From: Micromonospora alfalfae
Lineage (GTDB): Bacteria > Actinomycetota > Actinomycetes > Mycobacteriales > Micromonosporaceae
Direction: 5' to 3'
DNA: 64,000 nucleotides
NCBI RefSeq assembly: GCF_022230925.1
Contig: NZ_JAKKFH010000001.1
Location: 293,208 to 357,207 of the forward strand
Part shown: one piece after another, positions 11,039 to 19,935 of the stretch
Layout: each line of letters starts with the position of its first letter
How positions within the stretch are numbered: position 1 is the first letter of the stretch
The notes under the pieces: generated by a model
The model's input: only the letters and a program-made list of their open reading frames with translations
Databases searched by the model: none
What the model was told of the DNA's origin: nothing
Position numbers and translations under genes: made by a program

Positions 11039-12214
11039 ATGGACGTCTCGACGCTGCTCCTGGTGATCGTGTGCCTCGGCGCGGGCGGGGCGGTGGGCTG
11101 GCTCGCGGCCCGGTCCCGGTCGGCCGCCGACATCGCCCGCCTGGATGCCACACTGGCCGCCACCCGGGAGGGCGAGGGTCGACTGGAGCAGTCCATGCGG
11201 GCGTTGAGCTACGAGGCCACCGCACAGTCCCAGGAGGCGGTGGCTCGGGCGGTCGCGCCGCTGCACGACACCCTGCGCCGTTACGAGCAGCGGGTGGCCG
11301 AGCTGGAGCACGACCGCGTCGACGCGTACGCCGAGCTGCGTGAGCAGGTCCGCTCGATGAACGCGGTCTCCGGTGAGCTGCGCACCGAGACCAAGCAGTT
11401 GGTGGCGGCGCTGCGCGCACCGCAGGTGCGGGGCCGCTGGGGCGAGCACCAGTTGCGCCGGATCGTCGAGGCTGCCGGCATGCTGGAGCACTGCGACTTC
11501 TCCGAGCAGGTCACCGCCGCCACCGACCAGCAGGTCGTCCGACCGGATCTGGTGGTTCGCCTGCACGGTGGTCGCTCGGTGGTGGTGGACGCCAAGGCCC
11601 CGTTCGACGCGTACCTGACAGCCATGGAGGCCCGCGACGAGCGCGGCCGGGACACCCACCTCGACGCGCACGCGCGGCATCTGCGGGGGCACGTCGACGC
11701 CCTGGCCGCCAAGTCCTACTGGTCGGCGTTCGACAACTCGCCCGAGTTCGTGGTGCTGTTCGTCCCGGCCGACCCGTTCCTCGACGTCGCGCTCCAGCGA
11801 GACCCGACGCTGCTGGAGCACGCCTTCACCCGCAACGTGGTGCTGGCCACGCCGGCCACGCTGGTCGCCCTGCTCCGCACTGTGGCCTATTCCTGGCGGC
11901 AGGAGGCACTGGCCCGCAACGCGCTCGCCGTGCACACCCTCGCCCGGGAGTTGTACGGCCGGCTCTCCACCCTCGGCGACCACGTGGGCAAGCTCGGGTC
12001 CTCGCTGGCCGGTGCGGTGACCGCCTACAACCGGGCGGTCGGCTCGCTGGAGGCCCGGGTGCTGGTCAGCGCCCGCAAGCTCGCCGAGTTGGGTGTCTCT
12101 GACGACGAGTTGGCCACGCCGGCGCAGGTCGAGTTGACACCCCGGCAGCCGCAGGCCCCCGAGCTGGCCGATCCGGCAGCCGACGAGGTCTCCACCCGCT
12201 CTCCATCCATGTGA
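11039..12214 (+). CDS. rmuC: DNA recombination protein RmuC
   Basis: RmuC family proteins limit inversions and are related to PD-(D/E)XK nucleases. The 391-residue protein begins with a membrane helix (TLLLVIVCLGAGGAVGWLAA), continues with a coiled coil of about residues 35-125 and then the RmuC domain. That domain includes RGRWGEHQLRRIVEAAGM, the acidic/lysine pair in VVDAKAPFDAY and the FVPADPFL segment. ATG 11039 was chosen because it places the anchor at the N-terminus and lies six bases after a -10-like CAAGCT (11027-11032). The gene is divergent from the Gly-Asp repeat protein gene. Confidence 0.93.
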   Translation: MDVSTLLLVIVCLGAGGAVGWLAARSRSAADIARLDATLAATREGEGRLEQSMRALSYEATAQSQEAVARAVAPLHDTLRRYEQRVAELEHDRVDAYAELREQVRSMNAVSGELRTETKQLVAALRAPQVRGRWGEHQLRRIVEAAGMLEHCDFSEQVTAATDQQVVRPDLVVRLHGGRSVVVDAKAPFDAYLTAMEARDERGRDTHLDAHARHLRGHVDALAAKSYWSAFDNSPEFVVLFVPADPFLDVALQRDPTLLEHAFTRNVVLATPATLVALLRTVAYSWRQEALARNALAVHTLARELYGRLSTLGDHVGKLGSSLAGAVTAYNRAVGSLEARVLVSARKLAELGVSDDELATPAQVELTPRQPQAPELADPAADEVSTRSPSM

Positions 12215-12272
12215 CAGTGCGTATACCCGCATGTCACGAACTGGTCACAAGGGACTGACCAGTAGTGACAGT
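12211..12272 (+). promoter_or_regulatory. cluster of inverted repeats before the subtilase gene
   Basis: Two inverted repeats lie side by side. GTGACA ... TGTCAC spans 12211-12237, with TGCG/CGCA pairing further in. ACTGGTCA ... TGACCAGT spans 12240-12263, a perfect 8-bp pair around eight bases. GTGACAGT recurs at 12265-12272. The block is 80-140 bases before the start codon and looks like an operator array; the binding protein is unknown. Confidence 0.5.
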
Positions 12273-12351
12273 GCTCGGCGGTAGCACGAAAGATTCTGCT
12301 CACCACAGCGCCCTTCTCTGATGGGCCCTGTTCTCTGGAGGTAAAGAGAAC

Positions 12352-15300
12352 GTGAGCAGACTCCGAAACCTGAGCCGGCGCACCTCAGCCGCGCTCTTCG
12401 CGTCGGTCCTGGCGGCGAGCGCCATGACGACAATGGGTGGTGCCGCCACAGCGGCCGCCGCTCCCGCCGCCACACCGGACGCTTCCCCGGCCACCGCCGC
12501 CGAGACGCTGGGCGCCCACGACGCCAAACTGCTCAGCGAGGCCCGCGCCAAGAAGGCCCCGACCGTCACGTTGATCGTCGCCACCGAGAAGGGTGAGGCG
12601 GGGGACGTCGCCGACAGCCTCACCAAGCTCGGCGGCACTGTCAGCCAGCGGCAGGACCGGGTCGGCTTCGTGCTGGCCAAGGTCCCGACCGACCGGGTCC
12701 TCAAGGCGGCGCGGCTGCCCGGCGTCTCGGCCGTCGACCTGGACGAGGTCATCCAACTGCCGGACCCGGCCCCGGAGCGCACCGCCACCGGCACCGCCGG
12801 CGCGCGGCCGGCCACCGTCGGGGCGCCGGGAGAGACCACCCCGGCTGACAACCCCTACATGCCGACGAACGAGACCGGCGCTGTGGCGTTCACCGCGGCC
12901 CACCCCGAGTGGGACGGCAGGGGCGTCACGATCGGCATCATGGACTCCGGTGTGGACCTGGCCCACCCGGCGTTGCAGCAGACCACCACCGGCGAGCGCA
13001 AGATCGTCGACTGGGTCACCGCTACCGATCCGCTCGAGGACGGCTCGTGGCGGCGGATGCAGGCCGAGGTCGCCGGCCCGTCGTTCACCATCGCCGGCGG
13101 CACCTGGACGGCGCCGGCCGGCACGTACCGGTTCAACCTGTTCAGCGAGTCGGTCACCACCGCGAGCGACGCTCGGGGTGACGTCAACCGCGACGGCGAC
13201 ACGACCGACACCTGGGGTGTGCTCTTCGACCCGGCCACCAACAACATCCGGGTGGACGCCAACCAGAACCTCAACTTCACCGACGACCCGGTCATGCGGC
13301 CGTACAAGGAGAAGTACGACATCGGCTACTTCGGTACCGACAACCCGGCGACCCCGGTCGCCGAGCGGCAGCCGTTCGTGGTCGAGTTCCGCAAGAACGT
13401 GGACACCACGCCGATCGGGCTGCCTGGCACCTACGACTACGTCAACATCGGCATCGTCGAGAGCACCCACGGCACCCACGTCGCCGGCATCACCGCCGCC
13501 AACGACATGCTCGGCAACGGAGCCTTCGACGGCGCCGCGCCCGGCGCGAAGCTGGTTTCCGCCCGCGCCTGCTCCTGGGGTGGCGGCTGCAGCGCGGCGG
13601 CCCTCACCGTCGGCATGATCGACCTGGTGGCCAACCGCGGCGTCGACATCGTCAACATGTCGATCGGTGGTCTTCCGGGCCTGAACGACGGCAACAACGC
13701 GCGGACGAACCTCTACAACGAACTGATCGAGACGTACGGCGTGCAGTTGGTCATCTCGGCCGGCAACTCCGGCCCGGGTCTCAACACCGTCGGCGACCCG
13801 TCGGTGGCCAGCAACGTGATCAGCGTTGCCGCCAACATCAGCAAGGACACCTGGCTGGCCAACTACGGCTCGGTCGTCAAGAAGAAGAACGCCCTGTTCA
13901 ACTTCTCCTCCCGTGGCCCGCGCGAGGACGGCGGCTTCAAGCCGAACATCGCCGCCCCCGGATCGGCCATCTCCACCGCACCGACCTGGCAGCTCGGAGC
14001 CCCGGTCCCCGAGGCCGGATACGCGCTGCCCCCGGGCTACGCGATGCTGAACGGCACCTCGATGGCGTCACCGCAGACCGCCGGTGCCGGCGCGTTGCTG
14101 CTGTCGGCCGCCAAGGCCACCGACCGGGGCGTCAGCCCGGCGGCACTGCGGCGGGCGCTGTTCAGCTCCGCCAAGCCGATCGCGGACGTGCCGACGTACG
14201 CGCAGGGCTACGGCATGGTCAACGTTCCGGGCGCGTGGCAGCTGCTGCGCCAGGGCGTCGAAACCCGGTCGTACGTCTCCGACGCGCCGGTCTGCAGCCC
14301 CCTGGCGGAGCAGTTGACCATCTGGAACGGTGTGAAGTTCGTGCCGAACCCGGGTCGGGGCACCGGCGTCTACAACCGCTGCACCTCGTCCGAGGGCGGC
14401 CACAAGGTCGGCCAGAGCAAGACGTACCCGGTCAAGCTCACCCGCACCAGCGGCCCGGCCGGCACCATCAGGCACACCATCACGCTCCAGGGCAACGACG
14501 GCACCTTCAAGGCGCCGAAGAGCGTCGCGCTGCCGCTCAACAAGCCCGTCACCATCAGCGTCACCGCCAAGCCGGCCACCGAGGGCGCGCACGGCGCGAT
14601 CGTGCGGATCGACGACCCGACCACCAACGTGGTCGACTTCGAGGTGTCCACAGTGGTGGTGGCGTCGAACGACGTGAAGAAGCCCAACTTCTCGTACGCC
14701 AACGAGGGCTCGGTCGACCGCAACGGCTTCACGTCGTACTTCGTGACGGTGCCCGAGGGCGCCAAGGCACTCCAGGTGAACCTCTCCGGAATCGCCACCG
14801 GTTCACAGACCCGGTTCATCGCGATCAACCCGCTGGGTGTGCCGGTGGAGGCCACCACCAGCACCGTCTGCTACACCAACTTCTCCGACGTGAACGTCTG
14901 CAAGCCGCAGGAGCGTGACTACCAGAACCCGCTTCCCGGGGTCTGGGAGATCGAGGTGGAGTCGCGGCGGACGTCCCCGACGCTGAACAACCCGTTCAAG
15001 CTCCAGGCGCGGGTGCAGGGCCTGACTGTCGAGCCGGCGCTGGTCGAGCTGCCCAGTGTCGAGGCCGGCGAGCCGACCCCGGTGAGCTGGAAGGTCACCA
15101 ACGCCTTCGGTCCGGTCTCGGTCAGCGGCCGCAGCGGCGCGCTGACCGGTGTGCGGACCGAGCGTCCGACCATCACCGAGGGCGGTCCCAACCAGGAGTG
15201 GACCGTCGAGATCCCGGCGGGTACGTCGACGTTCACCGCCCGGATCGGCAACCCCGCCAGCGCGGGCGCCGACCTGGACCTGTTCGTCTATCGGGGTACC

Positions 15301-15648
15301 ACCGAGGTCGGCCGGGCCGCGGACGGCGACTCGGAGGAGGCGGTCACGCTGACCAACCCGGCCGCCGGCACCTACCGAGTCGTGGTGGAGCCGTACGGGG
15401 TTGACGGGCCGGGGACCAGCACCGCCTACGACTACTACGACGCGTTCGCGTCCGCGTCGCTGGGCACGATCACCGCTTCGGCCGTCGCGGTGCCGCTGAT
15501 GCACGGCGAGTCCGCCACCATCACCGGCACGGTGACCGCGGTGGCCGTTCCGGCCGACGGACGTCAGCTCTCCGGTGAACTGGCGATCGTCACCAGCGAG
15601 GGTGCGATCGTGGGGCGCGGCAACGTGTCCATCGGTGCCGTGAACTGA
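12352..15648 (+). CDS. secreted subtilisin-family serine protease
   Basis: An S8 peptidase of 1098 residues exported through a Sec-type signal (SAALFASVLAASAMTTMGGAATAAAA). An inhibitor-I9-like propeptide covers about residues 60-135. The catalytic triad is clear: Asp197 in GIMDSGVDL, His373 in STHGTHVAG, Ser569 in NGTSMASPQ. Between Asp and His lies an insertion of about 150 residues, much longer than in plain subtilisins, a trait of the large multi-domain subtilases. The C-terminal 450 residues form beta-rich domains, including a pre-peptidase-type unit (GADLDLFVYRGTTEVG). GTG 12352 follows a GGAGG box. A role in extracellular protein degradation is inferred. Confidence 0.93.
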   Translation: MSRLRNLSRRTSAALFASVLAASAMTTMGGAATAAAAPAATPDASPATAAETLGAHDAKLLSEARAKKAPTVTLIVATEKGEAGDVADSLTKLGGTVSQRQDRVGFVLAKVPTDRVLKAARLPGVSAVDLDEVIQLPDPAPERTATGTAGARPATVGAPGETTPADNPYMPTNETGAVAFTAAHPEWDGRGVTIGIMDSGVDLAHPALQQTTTGERKIVDWVTATDPLEDGSWRRMQAEVAGPSFTIAGGTWTAPAGTYRFNLFSESVTTASDARGDVNRDGDTTDTWGVLFDPATNNIRVDANQNLNFTDDPVMRPYKEKYDIGYFGTDNPATPVAERQPFVVEFRKNVDTTPIGLPGTYDYVNIGIVESTHGTHVAGITAANDMLGNGAFDGAAPGAKLVSARACSWGGGCSAAALTVGMIDLVANRGVDIVNMSIGGLPGLNDGNNARTNLYNELIETYGVQLVISAGNSGPGLNTVGDPSVASNVISVAANISKDTWLANYGSVVKKKNALFNFSSRGPREDGGFKPNIAAPGSAISTAPTWQLGAPVPEAGYALPPGYAMLNGTSMASPQTAGAGALLLSAAKATDRGVSPAALRRALFSSAKPIADVPTYAQGYGMVNVPGAWQLLRQGVETRSYVSDAPVCSPLAEQLTIWNGVKFVPNPGRGTGVYNRCTSSEGGHKVGQSKTYPVKLTRTSGPAGTIRHTITLQGNDGTFKAPKSVALPLNKPVTISVTAKPATEGAHGAIVRIDDPTTNVVDFEVSTVVVASNDVKKPNFSYANEGSVDRNGFTSYFVTVPEGAKALQVNLSGIATGSQTRFIAINPLGVPVEATTSTVCYTNFSDVNVCKPQERDYQNPLPGVWEIEVESRRTSPTLNNPFKLQARVQGLTVEPALVELPSVEAGEPTPVSWKVTNAFGPVSVSGRSGALTGVRTERPTITEGGPNQEWTVEIPAGTSTFTARIGNPASAGADLDLFVYRGTTEVGRAADGDSEEAVTLTNPAAGTYRVVVEPYGVDGPGTSTAYDYYDAFASASLGTITASAVAVPLMHGESATITGTVTAVAVPADGRQLSGELAIVTSEGAIVGRGNVSIGAVN

Positions 15649-15667
15649 TCCGCTCGTAACACCGGCA

Positions 15668-15699
15668 GGAGCCCGTCCCCACGTTCGGGGGCGGGCTCC
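15668..15699. terminator. bidirectional terminator after the subtilase gene
   Basis: A strong hairpin (GGAGCCCG-t-CCCC / GGGG-CGGGCTCC) lies between the converging subtilase and lipoprotein genes. Confidence 0.8.
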
Positions 15700-15719
15700 C
15701 GCATGTCACTGGTGCAAGG

Positions 15720-16154
15720 TCAGGACCGGTGGGCGGCCGTCACGACGAACGGGGTGCCCTGCTGACAGGTGGTCATCATGCCGGGCTCCACCCGACCGGT
15801 GACCTCGACCCGGGCACCCGGCGTCAGCACCTCACGCGGGCCGCCGAGCAGCAGGTAACCGTCGAGCAGTACGCAGCCGGGCTCCACACCGCCCTGCACG
15901 GTGCCGCTCAGTGTGGTGGCTCCGACGCCCGGCGGCGTGCTCGGGCCGCCCGGTTTCGGAGTTTTCAACCCGGGCGGCACGGACCGGGTGCCGGTCTCCG
16001 GCGAGGGCGTCGGGTCGGGCGTGGGCTGGCTGGTCACCGGCTGCGCTCCCGTCGGGGTCGGGCTGGGTGTGCCGCCCCCGACGCCCTGGCCGCCGCAGGC
16101 GCTCAGCGCCACGCAGACGGCCAGCGCGGGGACGGCGAGCCGAAGAGTCCTCAT
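15720..16154 (-). CDS. small lipoprotein, OB-fold-like C-terminus
   Basis: A 144-residue lipoprotein: basic N-terminus (MRTLR), hydrophobic stretch, lipobox ALSACGG, a Pro/Thr/Gly-rich linker of about 60 residues, then about 70 residues beginning GATTLSGTVQGGVEPGCVLLDGYLLLGG. That end (VEVTGRVEPGMMTTCQQGTPFVVT) resembles small beta-barrel OB-like domains found in actinobacterial surface proteins. The two cysteines could form a disulfide. The function is unknown. Confidence 0.75.
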   Translation of the reverse strand: MRTLRLAVPALAVCVALSACGGQGVGGGTPSPTPTGAQPVTSQPTPDPTPSPETGTRSVPPGLKTPKPGGPSTPPGVGATTLSGTVQGGVEPGCVLLDGYLLLGGPREVLTPGARVEVTGRVEPGMMTTCQQGTPFVVTAAHRS

Positions 16155-16195
16155 GCCGAATCTGACGTACGCCGACCCGAGTTCGTTCCCGCGCT

Positions 16196-17182
16196 TCAGC
16201 CGCGCGCCGCTGCGGCCTTCATGTCCCGCCTCAGCTCCTGCGGAAGCGAGAACGTGAGCCGCTCGTTGGCGGTGGTGATCTCCTCGACGTCGGCGAAGCC
16301 GCGGGCGGCGAGGTGGACCAGCACCTCCTGGACCAGGTCGTCCGGGACGCTCGCGCCCGAGGTCAGGCCGACCGTGGTGGCCCCTTCCAGCCAGGCGTCG
16401 TCGATCTCGTGCGCGAAGTCGACAAGGTGACCGGCGCGGGCGCCGGCGTCCAGGGCGACCTCGACCAGGCGGACCGAGTTGGAGGAGTTCGTCGAGCCGA
16501 CCACGATCACCACGTCACAGTCGGCGGCGATCTCCTTGACCACGTGCTGGCGGTTGGAGGTGGCGTAGCAGATGTCGTCGCTGGGCGGGGACTGCAACAG
16601 CGGCAGCCGCTGCTTGAGGCGGGCCACCGTCTCCAGCGTCTCGTCGACCGAGAGCGTGGTCTGGGAGAGCCAGACCACCTTCTCCGGATCACGTACGGTG
16701 ATCTTGTCGGCGTCGTCCGGGCCGTCCACCAGCTGGATGTGCGCGGGGGCCTCCCCGGCGGTGCCGATGACCTCTTCGTGCCCCTCGTGGCCGATGAGCA
16801 GAATGTCGTAGTCCTCGGCCGCGAAACGCCGCGCCTCGTGGTGCACCTTGGTGACCAGCGGACAGGTCGCGTCGATCGCCTTCAGCGAACGCGCCTTGGC
16901 CTGCTCGTAGACCTCCGGCGCCACACCGTGCGCGGAGAAGATGACGGTGGCGCCCTCCGGCACCTCCTCGTTCTCCTCCACGAAGATGGCGCCCTGGGCC
17001 TCCAGGGTCTGCACCACGTGCTTGTTGTGCACGATCTGCTTGCGCACGTAGATCGGGGCGCCGTAGAGCTTCAGCGCCTCCTCCACGGTCTGCACCGCGC
17101 GGTCGACACCAGCGCAGTAGCCGCGGGGCTTGGCCAGGAGCACGCGCTTGCCGGTCCGGTGAGTCGCCTGAGCCTCAGTCAC
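16196..17182 (-). CDS. ispH: 4-hydroxy-3-methylbut-2-enyl diphosphate reductase
   Basis: Last step of the non-mevalonate pathway: reduces HMBPP to IPP and DMAPP with an iron-sulfur cluster. Three conserved cysteines are visible: near residue 22 ([13 protein letters not shown]), near 107 ([11 protein letters not shown]) and near 204 ([10 protein letters not shown]). The substrate loop VGSTNSSNS is also present. The protein has 328 residues. GTG 17182 was chosen because a TACGAT -10 box ends six bases before it; the longer frame upstream does not look like protein. It is divergent from xseA. The product feeds prenyl enzymes such as the synthase at 30297. Confidence 0.96.
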   Translation of the reverse strand: MTEAQATHRTGKRVLLAKPRGYCAGVDRAVQTVEEALKLYGAPIYVRKQIVHNKHVVQTLEAQGAIFVEENEEVPEGATVIFSAHGVAPEVYEQAKARSLKAIDATCPLVTKVHHEARRFAAEDYDILLIGHEGHEEVIGTAGEAPAHIQLVDGPDDADKITVRDPEKVVWLSQTTLSVDETLETVARLKQRLPLLQSPPSDDICYATSNRQHVVKEIAADCDVVIVVGSTNSSNSVRLVEVALDAGARAGHLVDFAHEIDDAWLEGATTVGLTSGASVPDDLVQEVLVHLAARGFADVEEITTANERLTFSLPQELRRDMKAAAARG

Positions 17183-17188
17183 CACCCC

Positions 17189-17194
17189 ATCGTA
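17189..17194 (-). promoter_or_regulatory. -10 box, leaderless start of ispH
   Basis: TACGAT on the minus strand is separated by six bases from the GTG at 17182, with no ribosome binding site. Confidence 0.65.
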
Positions 17195-17243
17195 CGTGCC
17201 ACTCCTCCCCCCGCCACCGGGCCGCAACTCCACCCCCGTTCCG

Positions 17244-17306
17244 CGTTGATCATGAAGTTGTTGCCCCGACACGCCGGCACGGAGGGCAATAACTTCATGA
17301 TCGACG
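17244..17306. repeat. GATC-tipped inverted repeat C
   Basis: The arm CGTTGATCATGAAGTTGTTGCC pairs with the complement of the right arm with 20 of 22 matches around a 19-base loop. Arms and loop are homologous to the element at 60645-60705, which lies in the opposite orientation. It sits between two divergent promoters (ispH and xseA), not at a gene end. Confidence 0.9.
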
Positions 17307-17325
17307 GCCCAGATGGGGTGGGTCG

Positions 17326-17331
17326 TAGGGT
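17326..17331 (+). promoter_or_regulatory. -10 box, leaderless start of xseA
   Basis: TAGGGT is followed by exactly six bases and the GTG at 17338. Confidence 0.6.
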
Positions 17332-17337
17332 GGGCGG

Positions 17338-18573
17338 GTGACTGACGGTGGGGGGCGGGTGGGCGGCGGCGGGGCCAGCAGCGCTGAGGAGCCCTGGCCG
17401 GTACGGGTGGTCAGCCAGAAGGTGGGGGCCTGGATCGCCAAGCTGGGCTGGGTATGGGTGGACGGGCAGGTGGCGCAGATCAGCCGCCGCCCCGGGGCCA
17501 GCACCGTCTTCCTCACCCTGCGTGACCCATCGGCCGACCTGAGCCTGACCGTCACCACCAACCGGGACGTCCTGGACTCCGGCGCGCCGGAGCTACGCGA
17601 GGGCGCACGTGTGGTGCTGCACGCCAAGCCCGAGTTCTACGCCGCCCGGGGCACGCTGAGCCTGCGGGCCGACGAAATCCGTCAGGTGGGGCTCGGGGAG
17701 CTGCTGGCCCGACTGGAGAAGCTCAAGAAGCTTCTCGCGGCCGAAGGGCTCTTCGACCGCGCCCGCAAGCGTCGACTGCCGTTCCTGCCCGGCCGGATCG
17801 GGCTCATCACCGGCCGCGCCTCGGCGGCGGAGCGGGACGTGCTGACAAATGCCCGACGGCGCTGGCCGGCGGTGGAGTTCCGGACCGTCAACGTGGCCGT
17901 GCAGGGCCCGTCCGCGGTGCCGCAGATCGTCGACGCGCTCAAGGTGCTGGACGCCGACCCGAGCATCGAGGTGATCATCATCGCCCGGGGTGGCGGCGGC
18001 ATCGAGGATCTGCTGCCCTTCTCCGACGAGGCGCTCTGCCGGGCGGTGTTCGGCTGTCGTACGCCGGTGGTCAGCGCGATCGGTCACGAGACGGACGCGC
18101 CCTTGATCGATTACGTCGCCGACGTCCGCGCCTCCACCCCGACCGACGCGGCGAAGCGGGTCGTCCCCGACCTCACCGAGGAGGTACGTCTCATCGGCCA
18201 GGCCCGGCACCGCCTCGAACGGGCGGTGCGCAACCTGGTCGACAGGGAGACGCACCGGCTCGACGGGCTGCGTTCCCGGCCGGTGCTGGCCCGGCCGCAG
18301 GTGATGGTGGAGCATCGGGCGACCGAGCTGACCGCGTTGCGTCAGCGGGCGGGCCGCTGCCTGGAGCACCGGCTCGGGGCCGCGGAGGATGACCTGCGGC
18401 ACACCCTGGCGCGGCTGCGCGCCCTCTCCCCCGCTGCCACCCTCGACCGGGGGTACGCGATCGTGCAGCGCGCGGACGGCCACGTGGTCCGCGCGGCGGC
18501 GGAGGTCGGCAAGGGCGACCCCCTGCGGGTACGACTGGCCGACGGCGAGCTGGCCGCCACCGTCGATGGCTGA
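17338..18573 (+). CDS. xseA: exodeoxyribonuclease VII large subunit
   Basis: Catalytic subunit of exonuclease VII, which degrades single-stranded DNA from both ends. The 411-residue protein has an N-terminal OB-fold (about residues 20-120, [24 protein letters not shown] ...), then the catalytic core with [30 protein letters not shown] and [28 protein letters not shown] helical region follows and the closing [11 protein letters not shown] motif. It is followed 36 bases later by xseB, its obligatory partner. Confidence 0.96.
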   Translation: MTDGGGRVGGGGASSAEEPWPVRVVSQKVGAWIAKLGWVWVDGQVAQISRRPGASTVFLTLRDPSADLSLTVTTNRDVLDSGAPELREGARVVLHAKPEFYAARGTLSLRADEIRQVGLGELLARLEKLKKLLAAEGLFDRARKRRLPFLPGRIGLITGRASAAERDVLTNARRRWPAVEFRTVNVAVQGPSAVPQIVDALKVLDADPSIEVIIIARGGGGIEDLLPFSDEALCRAVFGCRTPVVSAIGHETDAPLIDYVADVRASTPTDAAKRVVPDLTEEVRLIGQARHRLERAVRNLVDRETHRLDGLRSRPVLARPQVMVEHRATELTALRQRAGRCLEHRLGAAEDDLRHTLARLRALSPAATLDRGYAIVQRADGHVVRAAAEVGKGDPLRVRLADGELAATVDG

Positions 18574-18609
18574 GTGGCGACGCGGCGCGGTGGGGAGTGA
18601 TGTGCTGAG

Positions 18610-18840
18610 ATGAACGCGATGACTGATGACACGAAGGCCGGGCCGGACGAGCGGCTCAGTTACGAGCAGGCCCGCGCCGAGCTGGCCTCGGTGGTGGAGC
18701 GGCTGGAGGCCGGCGGCACGTCCCTGGAGGAGTCGCTGGCGCTCTGGGAGCGCGGCGAGGCGCTGGCGGTGATCTGTCAACGCTGGCTGGATGGTGCGCG
18801 GGCGCGGATCGACGCCGCCCGGCAGGAGCCCGCTTCCTGA
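18610..18840 (+). CDS. xseB: exodeoxyribonuclease VII small subunit
   Basis: A 76-residue helical protein that binds the tail of XseA and is needed for exonuclease VII activity. The signature LSYEQARAELASVVERLEAGGTSLEESLALWERGEAL is complete. Start ATG 18610 is given; ATG 18619 is an alternative that would trim three residues. It lies directly downstream of xseA and is followed by a strong terminator hairpin. Confidence 0.95.
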   Translation: MNAMTDDTKAGPDERLSYEQARAELASVVERLEAGGTSLEESLALWERGEALAVICQRWLDGARARIDAARQEPAS

Positions 18841-18850
18841 CCGACCGCCG

Positions 18851-18874
18851 GTGGGGCGGCCGGAGCCGCCCCAC
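18851..18874. terminator. bidirectional terminator after xseB
   Basis: A perfect 10-bp stem (GTGGGGCGGC / GCCGCCCCAC) with a CGGA loop lies between converging xseB and the LppX-like gene. Confidence 0.85.
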
Positions 18875-18883
18875 AGCGGTACG

Positions 18884-19729
18884 TCAGTTGAACAAGCTGT
18901 ACAGCTCGGCCGGCGCCTCGACGACCTGGTCCGCCGGCGGCTTCTGCGCGGCGGTGGCCGCACCGTAGTCGGAGTAGGTCATCTTGATCTCCTGGGCGGC
19001 GGTCTGTCCGGCGGCCGGCAACTGCAGCACCAACTCGCTGAGCCGACCCTGCGGGTCCACCTTCGCGGTGAACGGGACGGTCTTCGCCTGGGTGCCCAGC
19101 GCGGCGATCGTGGCGGCGTTCAACGAGCCCGCCTCGGCGGCCTTTGTGACGTCGATGGTGCCGGCGTACGCGCCGGTGCCGGTGCTGCGGACCTCGGTGA
19201 TGCCCTGGGTGAGCACCGCGCTACCGGCCGGGTCGACCTTCTCGAAATCGAAGCCGAGGTTGCGGTTGCCCTTGATCCGGTTCTGGTCCAGGTGCTGGTA
19301 CTTGCCGAGGTTGAGCTGCTTGATCGCGGGCAGGCTGTCGGCGGTGGGGCCGGTCAGCTCCAGCTTGACCCAGCTGTCCGGCTTGAAGTGGACCACGTCG
19401 AGCTTCATCGCCAGGTCGGACGAGGGGCCACCGATCGCGATCTTCATCGCCGCGCTCTGGCTCGGCTGGTGCACCAGCCCTTCCGCCGTCGAGCCGGCAC
19501 CGGCCAGGCTGAACCGGAAGTTCCCGTTGCTGATCTCCTTGGTGGAGTCGAGCAGGGCCTGCTTGGCGTCGCCCGCCACCGGGGCACCGGACGCGCTCGC
19601 CGTGCCGGACGCACTCACCGTCGGGGACGGCGTCGATCCGGTCGTGCCTGTTCCGCTGGCGCAGGCAGCCAGTGCGGGCGTGATCAGAGCGGCGGCTACC
19701 AGGCCGGCGCCGAGTCGTCGAACAGTCAT
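18884..19729 (-). CDS. LppX/LprG-family lipoprotein
   Basis: A 281-residue lipoprotein with a signal ending in ITPALAACASG (lipidated Cys about residue 23). The body fits the LppX/LprAFG family, a half-barrel that carries lipid on the outer face of the membrane. Typical segments are NGNFRFSLAGAGS, PDSWVKLELTG, YAGTIDVTKAAEAG and VPFTAKVDPQGRLSELVL. ATG 19729 is preceded by GGGAGA. In mycobacteria such proteins traffic cell-wall lipids; the cargo here is unknown. Confidence 0.85.
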   Translation of the reverse strand: MTVRRLGAGLVAAALITPALAACASGTGTTGSTPSPTVSASGTASASGAPVAGDAKQALLDSTKEISNGNFRFSLAGAGSTAEGLVHQPSQSAAMKIAIGGPSSDLAMKLDVVHFKPDSWVKLELTGPTADSLPAIKQLNLGKYQHLDQNRIKGNRNLGFDFEKVDPAGSAVLTQGITEVRSTGTGAYAGTIDVTKAAEAGSLNAATIAALGTQAKTVPFTAKVDPQGRLSELVLQLPAAGQTAAQEIKMTYSDYGAATAAQKPPADQVVEAPAELYSLFN

Positions 19730-19782
19730 ACGTGTCTCCCAAGGGGGTCACCCGACGACCTGGACGGCGCCGGAAACTCCGG

Positions 19783-19812
19783 GCGACGCAGCAGCACCGT
19801 CGGCTGCGTCGC
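19783..19812 (-). terminator. hairpin after the DUF4245 gene
   Basis: A perfect 10-bp stem GCGACGCAGC / GCTGCGTCGC lies about 125 bases after the DUF4245 stop codon and before the LppX-like gene. Confidence 0.45.
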
Positions 19813-19935
19813 GCGACCCGGACCGAGCAGCGCGCCCGGGTCACTCCCTCCTTGTTCCCTGTCGACGCGTCGGACAATCACCCTTCGGGCCTGTTGCCCA
19901 GATTCGGCGCCAGCGGGCCATCCCACCGGGTCCGG

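Noticed and set aside
16196..17272. Longer version of ispH starting at 17272.
   Set aside because: It would place the TACGAT promoter and part of repeat C inside the gene, and the extra 30 residues do not resemble IspH N-termini.
17244..17306. Explaining all GATC-tipped hairpins as transcription terminators.
   Set aside because: This one and the two at 5684-5934 lie between divergent promoters, where no transcript ends, and none carries a T tract. True terminator hairpins nearby have short loops and lack GATC tips.
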